In this document: one piece after another, positions 24,854 through 33,600 of the stretch
Numbering within the stretch: position 1 is the stretch's first letter
Layout of the letters: each line of letters starts with the position of its first letter
Assembly (NCBI RefSeq): GCF_002159495.1
Contig: NZ_NFIT01000001.1
Span: 124,001-188,000, forward strand
Reading direction: 5' to 3'
Origin: Olsenella sp. An293
GTDB lineage: Bacteria; Actinomycetota; Coriobacteriia; Coriobacteriales; Atopobiaceae
DNA length: 64,000 nucleotides
The notes under the pieces: generated by a model
The model's input: the letters and a program-made list of their open reading frames with translations, nothing else
Told to the model about the DNA's origin: nothing
Database searches by the model: none
Made by a program: the position numbers and the translations under genes

Positions 24854-26563
24854 TTATGCCTCCTCGGTGTACTTGCTGGTGCCAAAGTGCTTGATGGCGA
24901 GGTTCATGAGCAGAACCGAGCCGTAGGTGATGGCGATAAGAATCGTGGCGAACGCGCACGCGATGCCGTAGGAGCCCTTCTCGGCGAACTCGTTGATCTG
25001 CACCGTGATGAGGAAGAACTGCGGGGTCACGAGCAGGATGATCGCGGAGATGGCCGTGATGGAGCGGACGAACGCCGTCACGAGGCCAGAGAGGAACGAG
25101 TCCTTGATGAGCGGCAGCGTCACCGTGCGGAAGACCGTGAAGCTGTCCGCGCCCATGTCGTAGGCGCTCTCCTCGATGGACTTGTCGATCTGGCGCAGCG
25201 CCGAGATGCCCGAGCGCGTGCCGGTGGGCAGCGAGCGCACGATGAAGACGATGACCAGGATGGCCGCCGAGCCGTAGAGCCCCTGGAGAAAGCCGGTGCG
25301 GAAGACGCCCGCGGAGAAGCCGCGGATGAAGCCGACGCCGAGGACCGTGCCGGGAACGGCCATGGCGAGCATCGAGACGAACTCGATGAAGCCCTTGGTG
25401 CGGAAGTTCCGCTTGACCACGAGGTAGGAGATGATCATCGAGAGCAGAGCCGTGAGCGGCGCGGCTATGAGCGAGAGCACGAAGGAGTCACGGAACGCCT
25501 CGAAGCCGTGGTAGCGCTCGAAGACCTGGATGAACCACTTGGGCGTGAGCGAGAAGTCGTAGCCCCAGGTCTTGAACAGGGCGCCAAAGGGCACGCAGAT
25601 GTACATGATCACGACGAAGAGGGCCACCGCGCCGCACAGGATGGTGAGCGGCAGCGTCACGGAGCGGTCGGTGATGAGCATGCGGGCGCGGGAGGCCTTG
25701 CCGGTGAGCGTGGCCGTGCTCTTGGCCTCGAGCACGTACTTCTGCACGATGAACATGAGCAGCGTGATGCACAGCAGCACCACGGCCATCGCGGCGGCGC
25801 CCTCCTTGTCGTAGGCGCCCGTGATCTGCAGGTAGATCGTGGTGGCCAGCGTGTCGTAGGAGCCGCCGATGATCATGGGGTTGGCAAAGTCGGCGATCGA
25901 CTCGATGAAGGTGACGAGAAACGCGTTGCCGAGTCCCGGAAGGACGAGCGGCAGCGTGACGGACGTGAAGACCTTCCAGCGGGAGGCGCCCATGTCGCGG
26001 GCCGCCTCCTCGAGCGACGGGTCGATGTTCTTGAGCAGGCCGCGCAGCATCATGTAGCACACGGGGAAGAACGTGAGCGTCTGGACCACGAAGATGCCCC
26101 AGAAGCCGTAGACCGAGTTGTCGTAGATACCGAGCAGGTAGCGAGTGATGATGCCAGCCTTGCCAAAGAGCATGATCACCGAGAGCGAGAGCACAAACGG
26201 CGGCGAGACCACCGGCAGCATCGAGACCACCTTGAAGAGGCCCGAGAGGAAGCGCGTGCGCAGCTTCACGTAGACCTCGACGTAGGCGAAGAGCAGTCCC
26301 ACGAGCGCCGACGCCACGCTCACGAGCAGGCCGACGGCGAGCGTGTTGGTGATGGCCGTCGTGAAGGTGTGCATCTCGAAGATGCGCTGGAAGACCTCCA
26401 GACTCGGCCCGCGCTCGGTGATGAAGCTGTCCACCAGCAAGATCGCGAGCGGGTACAGGATGAACAGCGTCAGAAACGCGATGAGCACCACGATCGTGGT
26501 GATCATGATGGGATCGGCCAGGAGCTTCTTGCGGTCAAGCTCAGCGCTCTGGGTTCTAGCCAT
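24854..26563 (-). CDS. ABC transporter permease, fused double domain (FbpB type)
   Basis: A 569-residue inner-membrane protein with about twelve hydrophobic segments forming two tandem permease domains. Each has an EAA loop: SLEEAARDMGASRWKVFTSV in the first half and SIEESAYDMGADSFTVFRTV in the second. The fused arrangement is typical of FbpB/AfuB ferric-iron permeases. I prefer ATG at 26563, five bases after GAGAAGGGG, to GTG at 26569, which overlaps the ribosome site. It sits between the binding protein and ATPase genes. Confidence 0.92.
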   Translation of the reverse strand: MARTQSAELDRKKLLADPIMITTIVVLIAFLTLFILYPLAILLVDSFITERGPSLEVFQRIFEMHTFTTAITNTLAVGLLVSVASALVGLLFAYVEVYVKLRTRFLSGLFKVVSMLPVVSPPFVLSLSVIMLFGKAGIITRYLLGIYDNSVYGFWGIFVVQTLTFFPVCYMMLRGLLKNIDPSLEEAARDMGASRWKVFTSVTLPLVLPGLGNAFLVTFIESIADFANPMIIGGSYDTLATTIYLQITGAYDKEGAAAMAVVLLCITLLMFIVQKYVLEAKSTATLTGKASRARMLITDRSVTLPLTILCGAVALFVVIMYICVPFGALFKTWGYDFSLTPKWFIQVFERYHGFEAFRDSFVLSLIAAPLTALLSMIISYLVVKRNFRTKGFIEFVSMLAMAVPGTVLGVGFIRGFSAGVFRTGFLQGLYGSAAILVIVFIVRSLPTGTRSGISALRQIDKSIEESAYDMGADSFTVFRTVTLPLIKDSFLSGLVTAFVRSITAISAIILLVTPQFFLITVQINEFAEKGSYGIACAFATILIAITYGSVLLMNLAIKHFGTSKYTEEA

Positions 26564-26599
26564 AGCCACCCCTTCTCATAGGTCGTCTTACATGGAGGG

Positions 26600-26629
26600 G
26601 CGCCGGGCGGATGAAGATCCGCCCGGCGC
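26600..26629 (-). terminator. Strong GC hairpin between binding protein and permease genes
   Basis: A perfect 13-bp stem, GCGCCGGGCGGAT (26600-26612) and ATCCGCCCGGCGC (26617-26629), with a 4-base loop. No T-run follows on the minus strand, so it probably protects the 3' end of the binding-protein mRNA or partly terminates, giving more binding protein than permease, a known pattern in ABC operons. Confidence 0.7.
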
Positions 26630-26685
26630 GGCTCAGATCACGCGTGTCCCGCCGTGGCGGGCGATAAGAAAGCAGGTCCGGGGCT

Positions 26686-27825
26686 TTATGCGTCCTCGGT
26701 CTCGAAGCGGTCGTCGCCACCGCCGAGGGCCTCCATGACCTCAGCGACGTAGGTGTCGGTGTTGGCCTTGGCGTCCTCGAAGTCGTAGTCCATCGTGTTG
26801 TTCGGGTCGAGGCCGAACTCGGTGGCAATCGCGGGCTGCTCGGCGTTGTCGATGACCAGGAACTGGTAGGAGCCGTTCTGGGCAGCGAGCTCGACGCACT
26901 CGGGCGAGAGGGCGTACTCGATCCAGAGCTTGGCGGCATTGGGGTGCTTGGCTCCCTTGAAGATGGCCGTGGCGCCGACCTCGCAGGAGGTGCCGGAGGA
27001 CGGAACGACGAGCTCGATGTTCTCGTAGCCGTTGTCAACGATCTGGAAGATGCCGTCGTGCAGGAAGCCCAGGCCAATCGTGCACTCGCCGGTGCCGATG
27101 TTCTTGGACGGACCGGAGCCGGACTTGGTGTAGACCTGGACGTTCTTGTCGAGGTCGACGAGGAACTGGATGCCCTCGTCGTGGCCGTACTTCTGGATCA
27201 TCGTGTTGATGATGAGCTTGGCGGTGCCGGCCGTGTTGTAGTTGGAGGACCAGATGAGGCCCTGGTACTGCGGGTCGATGAGGTCGGCGAAGTCGGCCGG
27301 CGGGGTGACGCCGAGGCGCTCGACCTCGTCCTTGTTGTACATGATGCCGAGAAGGCCGGTGTAGATGCCGTACCAGTTCCCGTCGGCGTCCTGGTACTTG
27401 GGGTCGGTGATGTGGGAGGCGTTGGCAGCCTCGTAGGGCTCGAGCAGGCCCTCGGCGGTCACGACGTTGTACGGGTCGGTGGTGCCGCCGAACCAGACGT
27501 CGCCGGTGGGGTTGCCGTTCTCCTCCTCGACCTTGGCCTGAACCTCGCCCGTGGAGAGGCGCTGGTACTGGACGTCGATGCCAAAGACCTCCTCGAAGTG
27601 GGTGCAGGCGGCGGCGAGGTAGTCCTCCTCGCAGGAGCCGTAGACCACGAGCTTGCCCTCCTCCTGGGCGGCCTTGATGAGGTCCTCGGAGGCGCCGACG
27701 CTGTTCTCGGCGACCTGGCCCTCGGCGGGCTGGTCGCCGCCGTCGCTGCCGTTGCAGGCGGCGAGGCCGAGGACGGTGGCGCCGGCGGCGCCGGCCAGGA
27801 AGTTCCTGCGCGAGATGTTGGTCAT
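26686..27825 (-). CDS. Extracellular solute-binding lipoprotein, iron-type (family 1), Tat-like signal
   Basis: A 379-residue lipoprotein. MTNISRRNFLAGAAGATVLG followed by LAAC shows a twin-arginine signal with a lipobox (Cys near residue 24). The mature protein has the FbpA/AfuA-like order: DLIKAAQEEGKLVVYGSC, the FEEVFGIDVQYQRLSTGEVQAK segment, GDVWFGGTTDPYNVV, and IYTGLLGIMYNKDEV. These features are found in ferric-iron and related (for example phosphonate) binding proteins. It is the first gene of the three-gene operon, and a hairpin after it may set its higher expression. Confidence 0.92.
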   Translation of the reverse strand: MTNISRRNFLAGAAGATVLGLAACNGSDGGDQPAEGQVAENSVGASEDLIKAAQEEGKLVVYGSCEEDYLAAACTHFEEVFGIDVQYQRLSTGEVQAKVEEENGNPTGDVWFGGTTDPYNVVTAEGLLEPYEAANASHITDPKYQDADGNWYGIYTGLLGIMYNKDEVERLGVTPPADFADLIDPQYQGLIWSSNYNTAGTAKLIINTMIQKYGHDEGIQFLVDLDKNVQVYTKSGSGPSKNIGTGECTIGLGFLHDGIFQIVDNGYENIELVVPSSGTSCEVGATAIFKGAKHPNAAKLWIEYALSPECVELAAQNGSYQFLVIDNAEQPAIATEFGLDPNNTMDYDFEDAKANTDTYVAEVMEALGGGDDRFETEDA

Positions 27826-27884
27826 GGCTGGTCCTTTCCCTTTATTCTTCCCTTATGTGCCTGAAGGGGTAACACCCGTTACTT

Positions 27885-27890
27885 TTTATA
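27885..27890 (-). promoter_or_regulatory. Putative -10 box of the iron-type ABC operon
   Basis: TATAAA on the minus strand, about 60 bp upstream of the ATG at 27825. GTAAC and GTTAC half-sites flank the expected transcription start (27870-27883) and could be an operator. No good -35 was found. Confidence 0.4.
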
Positions 27891-27995
27891 GCCACCTTAC
27901 GGTTTGCTTACACAGGGCTTTCCGCCGAGCGGCGCTTAACGGTACGGCAGCGTTTAAGCGAGCCGACGCCGAGCCGCACGACGCCCGCGATGCGG

Positions 27996-28001
27996 TACTC
28001 T
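27996..28001 (+). promoter_or_regulatory. Putative -10 box of the phospholipase-like gene
   Basis: TACTCT 26 bp upstream of the ATG at 28027, with an AGAAAGGAG ribosome site between them. Confidence 0.35.
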
Positions 28002-28026
28002 AGACGGATGCGAGAAAGGAGCGAGC

Positions 28027-28959
28027 ATGCCCGCGATCATCACGCACCATATCTTCGGCGAGGACATCGCGCCGTCCCTGCCGGAGGGGCTGCTCGCCGG
28101 CGAGGAGGAGCTGCTCGCCTTCCTGCTGGGCAACCAGGGGCCCGACCCGCTCTTCGCGCGCTTCTCGACGCTCCCCTCTCACGCCTCGCGCTGCCATGAG
28201 CTCGGCCGCAAGATCCAGGGCGGCAGCGTCACGCGCGCCTTCATGGCGCTGCGCGACGGAGTGGGGCACCTGCCGCAGGCCGACATGCGCGCCGGCCGCG
28301 CCTTCGCGCTGGGCCTTCTTGGCCACTACGCCCTCGACCGCGCGGCGCACCCCTTCGTGGTCTCGCAGCAGCGGGCGCTCTGCGCGGCCGACCATGACCT
28401 CGAGGCCCGCTCCGGCGCGGTGCACGCCCTGATCGAGTCGGACATCGACACCTGGATCCTCTGGGAGAAGCGCGACGCCACCGTCGAGGAGCGCCCCGCC
28501 GCCGCCAACCTCATGCGCACCGAGCGCATCGAGCGGGTGGGGGGCGCGCTGCTCTCCCAGCTTGCCCTCTCCGTCTTTGACGTGACGCTGGGACCGCGCG
28601 AGTACGCCTCCTGCGTGCGCGACTACGAGCGCCTCTATCGTCTGATCGACCCGGCGGGCTCCCTCGGGGCACGCCTCGCCGGCGCCGCCGAGCGCGCCCT
28701 GTTTGGCAGTGCGCGCGTTCGGGCCTGCGCCCACCTCGTGCTCCGCGACAACGAGTGCCCCGCCGCCAACCTCGACTGCCGGCCCTGGCGCGACCCCTTC
28801 GACGGCCGCGTGCGCCACGAGAGCTTCGCCGACCTCTTCGACGAGGCGCGCCTCGCCTACCCGGCGCTCGCCGAGGCCTTCGTGCGCGGGGACGAGGCCG
28901 AGCTGCGCCGCCTCGTGGCGGGCAGGGACTACGCCGGGCGCCCGGGCGCGGACGCATAG
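28027..28959 (+). CDS. Zinc-dependent phospholipase C-like protein
   Basis: A 310-residue protein. The N-terminal MPAIITHHIFGEDI, the helix with NQGPDPLF, and the LLGHYALDRAAHPFV His-rich helix match the zinc-dependent phospholipase C family (Pfam zn_dep_PLPC), where such His/Asp residues bind zinc. A further IESDIDTWILWEK segment contributes acidic ligands. Unlike clostridial alpha-toxin it has no signal peptide, so it is probably cytoplasmic; proteins of this short unsecreted type are common in Firmicutes and Coriobacteriia and have no proven substrate. It is monocistronic and ends close to the convergent small ORF after gltD. Confidence 0.85.
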   Translation: MPAIITHHIFGEDIAPSLPEGLLAGEEELLAFLLGNQGPDPLFARFSTLPSHASRCHELGRKIQGGSVTRAFMALRDGVGHLPQADMRAGRAFALGLLGHYALDRAAHPFVVSQQRALCAADHDLEARSGAVHALIESDIDTWILWEKRDATVEERPAAANLMRTERIERVGGALLSQLALSVFDVTLGPREYASCVRDYERLYRLIDPAGSLGARLAGAAERALFGSARVRACAHLVLRDNECPAANLDCRPWRDPFDGRVRHESFADLFDEARLAYPALAEAFVRGDEAELRRLVAGRDYAGRPGADA

Positions 28960-28990
28960 GCCGCCGGCGGGAGCTCGGCGCGCCCGGAGC

Positions 28991-29185
28991 TCACAGCCAC
29001 ACGAGGGTCGGGGCCTCGTCGCTCTCGTCGTCCTCGTCGCCCTTGTCGCCCTTGTCGCGCTCGGCGCCCTCCGGCGCGCCCCAGCTCACCGACTCCTCGA
29101 GCCAGGGGCGCCGCACGTCCTCAAGCGGCTCGAAGGGTCGCTCCTCGCCCTTGACCATCCAGACGATGCCCCCCTCGCAGCACAT
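28991..29185 (-). CDS. Small acidic-tailed protein downstream of gltD
   Basis: A 64-residue ORF starting two bases after the gltD stop codon. The N-terminal half, MCCEGGIVWMVKGEERPFEP followed by LEDVRRPWLEESVSW, looks like a folded segment with two Cys. The C-terminus is a run of Asp/Glu/Lys (DKGDKGDEDDESDE). The ribosome site is weak, so expression would rely on coupling to gltD. I recognise no family. Placement at the end of the GOGAT operon suggests an accessory role, but this is only positional evidence. Confidence 0.5.
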   Translation of the reverse strand: MCCEGGIVWMVKGEERPFEPLEDVRRPWLEESVSWGAPEGAERDKGDKGDEDDESDEAPTLVWL

Positions 29186-29187
29186 GG

Positions 29188-30654
29188 CTAGAGCCCCAGC
29201 CCGGCGGCGACCTCGCCCGCGCACGCCATCGCGTCGGCGATCGCGCTCACCACGAGCGACGACCCCGTGCGCGCGTCGCCCGCCACATAGACGGCGTCCG
29301 TCCCCGCCGCGCGGTGAGACCCGGGCTCGCACGCCGGAAGCCCGCGCGCGCCCGCAGCCACGCCGAGCGCCTCCAGCACCGCCCGCTCCGGGCCCGTGAA
29401 TCCGCACGCCACGAGCACGAGCTGCGCCGGCAGCTCCCGCACGCTCCCCGCGACCGGCTCCGGCCTGCCGCCGGACCAGTCGAGGTCCGCCACCGCAAGG
29501 CCCCGCACCGCCCCGTCCGCGCCGAGAAGGACCTCGCGCGTGTCGACCGCCCAGGAGCGGCACTCCCCGCCCATGAGCGCGATGGCCTCTGCCTGGCCGT
29601 AGTCGGTCTTGAGCGTGGAGGGCCACTCCGGCCAGCGCACGGCGCCCGGCTCGCCCGGGTCCGCCGGGCGCGGCAGGAACTCGAGCTGCGCCACGGACCG
29701 CGCTCCCTGGCGCACCGCGGTGCCCAGGCAGTCGTTGCCCGTGTCTCCCCCGCCGATCACCACCACGTCCAGGCCCGCCGCGCTCACGGCGGGCTCGCCG
29801 CCGTCGAGCAGCGCGCGCGTGGACGCCTCGAGGTAGTCCACGGCAAAGACCACCCCGCCCGCCGCGAGCCCCTCCTCAAAGCCGGCCGCGGAGAGGCCGC
29901 GCGGCACGCGCGCCCCCACGGCCACGACCACGGCGTCGAAGCCCGCCAGCAGCCCCGACGCCACGTCCCTCTCGGCCGCGTCCGTGCCGAGAACAAACTC
30001 CACGCCCAGCTCCTCCATGAGGCGCACGCGTCGGGCGACCACGTCCTTGGGAAGCTTCATGTTGGGGATGCCGTACGTGAGCAGGCCCCCCGCGCGGTCG
30101 GCGCGCTCCACGACGCTCACGTGCGCGCCGCGGCGGGCGAGCTCCCAGGCCGCCGCGAGCCCCGCCGGGCCCGAGCCCACCACGGCAACGCGGGGCGCGC
30201 CCTCGGCCGCCGGGGCGAACCGTCGCGGACCGCCGTGGGCCCACTCCCAGTCCGAGATCGCCCGCTCGTTGTCGTGGATGGTCTCGGGCTCGTCATGGCA
30301 GCCCAGGTTGCAGGCAGCCTCGCACAGCGCCGGGCACACGCGGCTCGTGAACTCGGGCAGCGGCGAGGTGAGCGCGAGCCGCTCCGCCGCCTCGCGCCAG
30401 AGGCCCCGCCAGACGAGGTCGTTCCATTCGGGGATGAGGTTGTGCAGCGGGCACCCGCTCGGCCGCGCCCCGCCAAAGCCCGTTCCGGCCTGGCAGAAGG
30501 CCACGCCGCACATCATGCAGCGGCTCGCCTGCTCCCGCTGCAGCTCAGGCGAGAGCTGCTCGTAGAGCTCGTCGTAGTCGCGGGTGCGCTCTAAAACCGG
30601 TCGCAGCTCGTGGGCGCGACGCCCCACGCTCAGATATGCCCCGGGCCTTCCCAT
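29188..30654 (-). CDS. gltD: Glutamate synthase small (beta) subunit
   Basis: A 488-residue NADPH-oxidising subunit that passes electrons through Fe-S clusters to GltB. The N-terminal ferredoxin-like region has CMMCGVAFC and CPLHNLIPEWND, with further Cys in RVCPALCEAACNLGC. The FAD site is VAVVGSGPAGLAAAWELARRG and the NADPH site DVVVIGGGDTGNDCLGTA. The C-terminal VYVAGDARTGSSLVVSAIADA closes the FAD domain. It starts one base after the gltB stop codon, so translation is coupled. Confidence 0.95.
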   Translation of the reverse strand: MGRPGAYLSVGRRAHELRPVLERTRDYDELYEQLSPELQREQASRCMMCGVAFCQAGTGFGGARPSGCPLHNLIPEWNDLVWRGLWREAAERLALTSPLPEFTSRVCPALCEAACNLGCHDEPETIHDNERAISDWEWAHGGPRRFAPAAEGAPRVAVVGSGPAGLAAAWELARRGAHVSVVERADRAGGLLTYGIPNMKLPKDVVARRVRLMEELGVEFVLGTDAAERDVASGLLAGFDAVVVAVGARVPRGLSAAGFEEGLAAGGVVFAVDYLEASTRALLDGGEPAVSAAGLDVVVIGGGDTGNDCLGTAVRQGARSVAQLEFLPRPADPGEPGAVRWPEWPSTLKTDYGQAEAIALMGGECRSWAVDTREVLLGADGAVRGLAVADLDWSGGRPEPVAGSVRELPAQLVLVACGFTGPERAVLEALGVAAGARGLPACEPGSHRAAGTDAVYVAGDARTGSSLVVSAIADAMACAGEVAAGLGL

Positions 30655-30655
30655 A

Positions 30656-33600
30656 CTATGCCTCCCTCATCTTGTCGAACGCGTACGTCAGCGCCTCGCC
30701 GCGGTCGCGCCCGGCAGCCTCGGCCTGCGCCACGTAGGCCAGGACGCGCTCGTAGTCGCGCGGCGCCACCTTCACGAAGCGCGCGCTCGCGTCCGCCCAC
30801 TGGTAGAGCATCTTGATGCCGCGCGGGCTCTGGGTGCGTCGCACGTGCTCCTCCACGAGGGTGCGCACGGCGGCGAGCTCGTCTGCGGACGGGGCGAGAA
30901 GGTCCACGAGCTCCGTGTTGCAGCGCGTGGCGAGCGTCCCCAGGCGGTCGTAGACAAAGGCCAGCCCGCCCGACATGCCGGCCGCGAAGTTGGGGCCCAC
31001 CTCGCCGAGGACCACCACACGCCCGCCGGTCATGTACTCGCAGCCGTGCGCGCCCACGCCCTCCACGACCACCGTCGCGCCGGAGTTGCGCACGCAGAAG
31101 CGCTGGCCGGCGCGACCGTTCACAAAGCCGCGGCCGCCCGTGGCGCCGTAGAAGGCCACGTTGCCCACGATGACGTTCTCGTCGAACTTGTACGTCGCCT
31201 TCTCGGGGGGCCGCACCGAGAGCACGCCTCCCGAGAGCCCCTTGCCAAAGTAGTCGTTGGCGTCGCCGGAGACGTTGAGCGTGACGCCCGCGGGCAGAAA
31301 CGCCCCGAAGCTCTGGCCCGCCGAGCCCTCGCAGTCCACCGTGACCGAGCCCTCGGGCAGGCCCTCGGGGTGCGCCGCCGTCACGCGGCTTCCCAGCAGC
31401 GTGCCCACGCAGCGGTTGACGTTGTCGATGTCCGCGCGCAGGCGCACCGGCTCGAGGTGCTCGCGGGCCGAGGCGGTGTAGGGCACGAGCAGCGTGGCGT
31501 CGAGCGTGCGCCCGATCCTCAGGTCGGCGGCCATCTCGGGCAGGAAGCGCGGGCTCGCGGCGCCGGGGATGCCCTGCCCGAACTCGGGCCTCGCGCAGGC
31601 GAAGAGGTCGGAGAGGTCCAGGAGGTTGGCCTTCCAGTTCTTCTCGCCCTCCACGGGGACCTGGCGCAGGCAGTCCGCGCGCCCCACCATCTCGTCCACG
31701 GTGCGAAAGCCGAGCCCGGCCATGATCTCGCGCAGCTCCTCTGCCACGAACGTCATGTAGTTGACCACGTGCTCGGGCCTGCCCGAGAAGCGAGCGCGCA
31801 GGCGGCAGTCCTGGGTGGCGATGCCCGCCGGGCAGGTGTCGCGCTGACAGTCGCGCTGCATCAGGCAGCCGCAGGCGATGAGCGGCATCGTGGCGAAGCC
31901 AAACTCCTCGGCGCCCAGAAGCGCCGCCATGGCCACGTCGCGCCCGCTCATGAGCTTGCCGTCGGTCTCCAGGACCACGCGCGAGCGCAGGCCGTTTCGA
32001 AGCAGCGTCTGCTGGGTCTCGGCCAGGCCGATCTCGAAGGGGATGCCGGCGTGGTAGATGGAGTCGCGCGGGGCGGCCCCCGTCCCGCCGTTGTGCCCGG
32101 AGATCAAGATCTTGTCGGCCCCGCCCTTGGCGACGCCCGTGGCGATGGTGCCCACCCCGGCGAGCGCGCAGAGCTTCACCGAGACGCGCGCCTCGGGGTT
32201 GGCGTTCTTGAGGTCAAAGATGAGCTCCGCGAGGTCCTCGATCGAGTAAATGTCGTGGTGCGGCGGCGGCGAGATCAGCCCCACGCCCGGCGTGGACTGG
32301 CGCACCTCCGCGATCCAGGGGTAGACCTTGCGGCCGGGCAGGTGGCCGCCCTCGCCGGGCTTGGCCCCCTGCGCCATCTTGATCTGGATCTCGTCGGCCG
32401 AGACCAGGTAGCGGCTCGTGACGCCAAAGCGACCCGAGGCCACCTGCTTGATGGCCGAGCGGGCGGAGTCGCCGTTTGGGAGCGCCATCTCGCGCGCCGG
32501 GTCCTCGCCGCCCTCGCCGGTGTTGGAGCGCCCGTGCAGGCGGTTCATCGCGATGGCCAGGCACTCGTGCTGCTCGCGGGATATGGAGCCGTAGCTCATG
32601 GCCCCGGTGTTGAAGCGCCGCACGATCTGCTCGACGGGCTCGACCTCCTCGAGCGGCACGGGCTGCCCGGCGGGCGAGAAGTCCATGAGGTCGCGCAGGG
32701 TGACGGCGCGACCGGACCGGTGCACCCACGCGGAGAACTCCTTGAAGAGGTCGTAGTCCCCCTCGCGGCAGGCACGCTGCAACAGGTAGATGGCTTGGGG
32801 GTCGATGAGGTGCTCCTCGCCGTCGTGGGCGCGCCACTTGGTGAGGCCGAGCGTAGGGAGCTGCTCGGGCGCGGGGCTTGCCTCCAGGGCCGCCGCGGCG
32901 TCGTAGCGCGCGTCGAGCTCGCGCTGGAGGTCGGCGACCGTGAGGCCGCCCACGCGCGTGGCCGTAAACGTGAGGTACTTCTCGACCAGCTCCTCGGAGA
33001 GGCCCAGGGCCTCAAAGATCTGCGCGGAGTGGTAGCCCTGCATCGTGGAGATGCCCATCTTGGACATGATCGAGACGATGCCCGCCGTGACCGCGCGGTC
33101 GTAGTTGGCGAGCGCCTCCTTCGCGGGCAGGGCGAGCTCGCCGCGGGCGCAGAGGTCCCGGACGCAGTCGTGGGCCAGGTAGGGGTGGACCGCGGAGGCC
33201 GAGAAGGACACGAGGCACGCGAAGTCGTGCGCGCTGAGCGCGTCGCCGGTCTCCACCACGAGGTCGGCGCGGGTGCGCAGGCCGCAGCGGATGAGGTGGT
33301 TGTGCACGCACCCGAGCGCGAGCAGCGACGGCACGCTGACCTCGCCGTCTCTCGCGCGGTCCGAGACGATGAGGATGTTGGCGCCGGAGCGCACGCTCTT
33401 CTCGGCCTCCTCGGCAAGCTCGTCGAGAGCGCGCTCGAGGGCGCCGTCGCCGCCGGAGCGCGGGTAGGCGGCGCGGACGCGCGCGACCTTAAAGCCCACG
33501 AGGTCGATGGCGCACACGCGCTCGAAGTCCTCGTCCGAGAGGATGGGGCCGGGCAGGCGCACGAGACGGCAGACGTCGCGACAGTCCTCGAGGAGGTTGC

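Noticed and set aside
26600-26629. Classical intrinsic terminator after the iron-type binding protein
   Set aside because: The stem is perfect but no T-run follows and the downstream permease and ATPase have no visible promoter, so full termination is unlikely. It is listed as a hairpin with partial effect.
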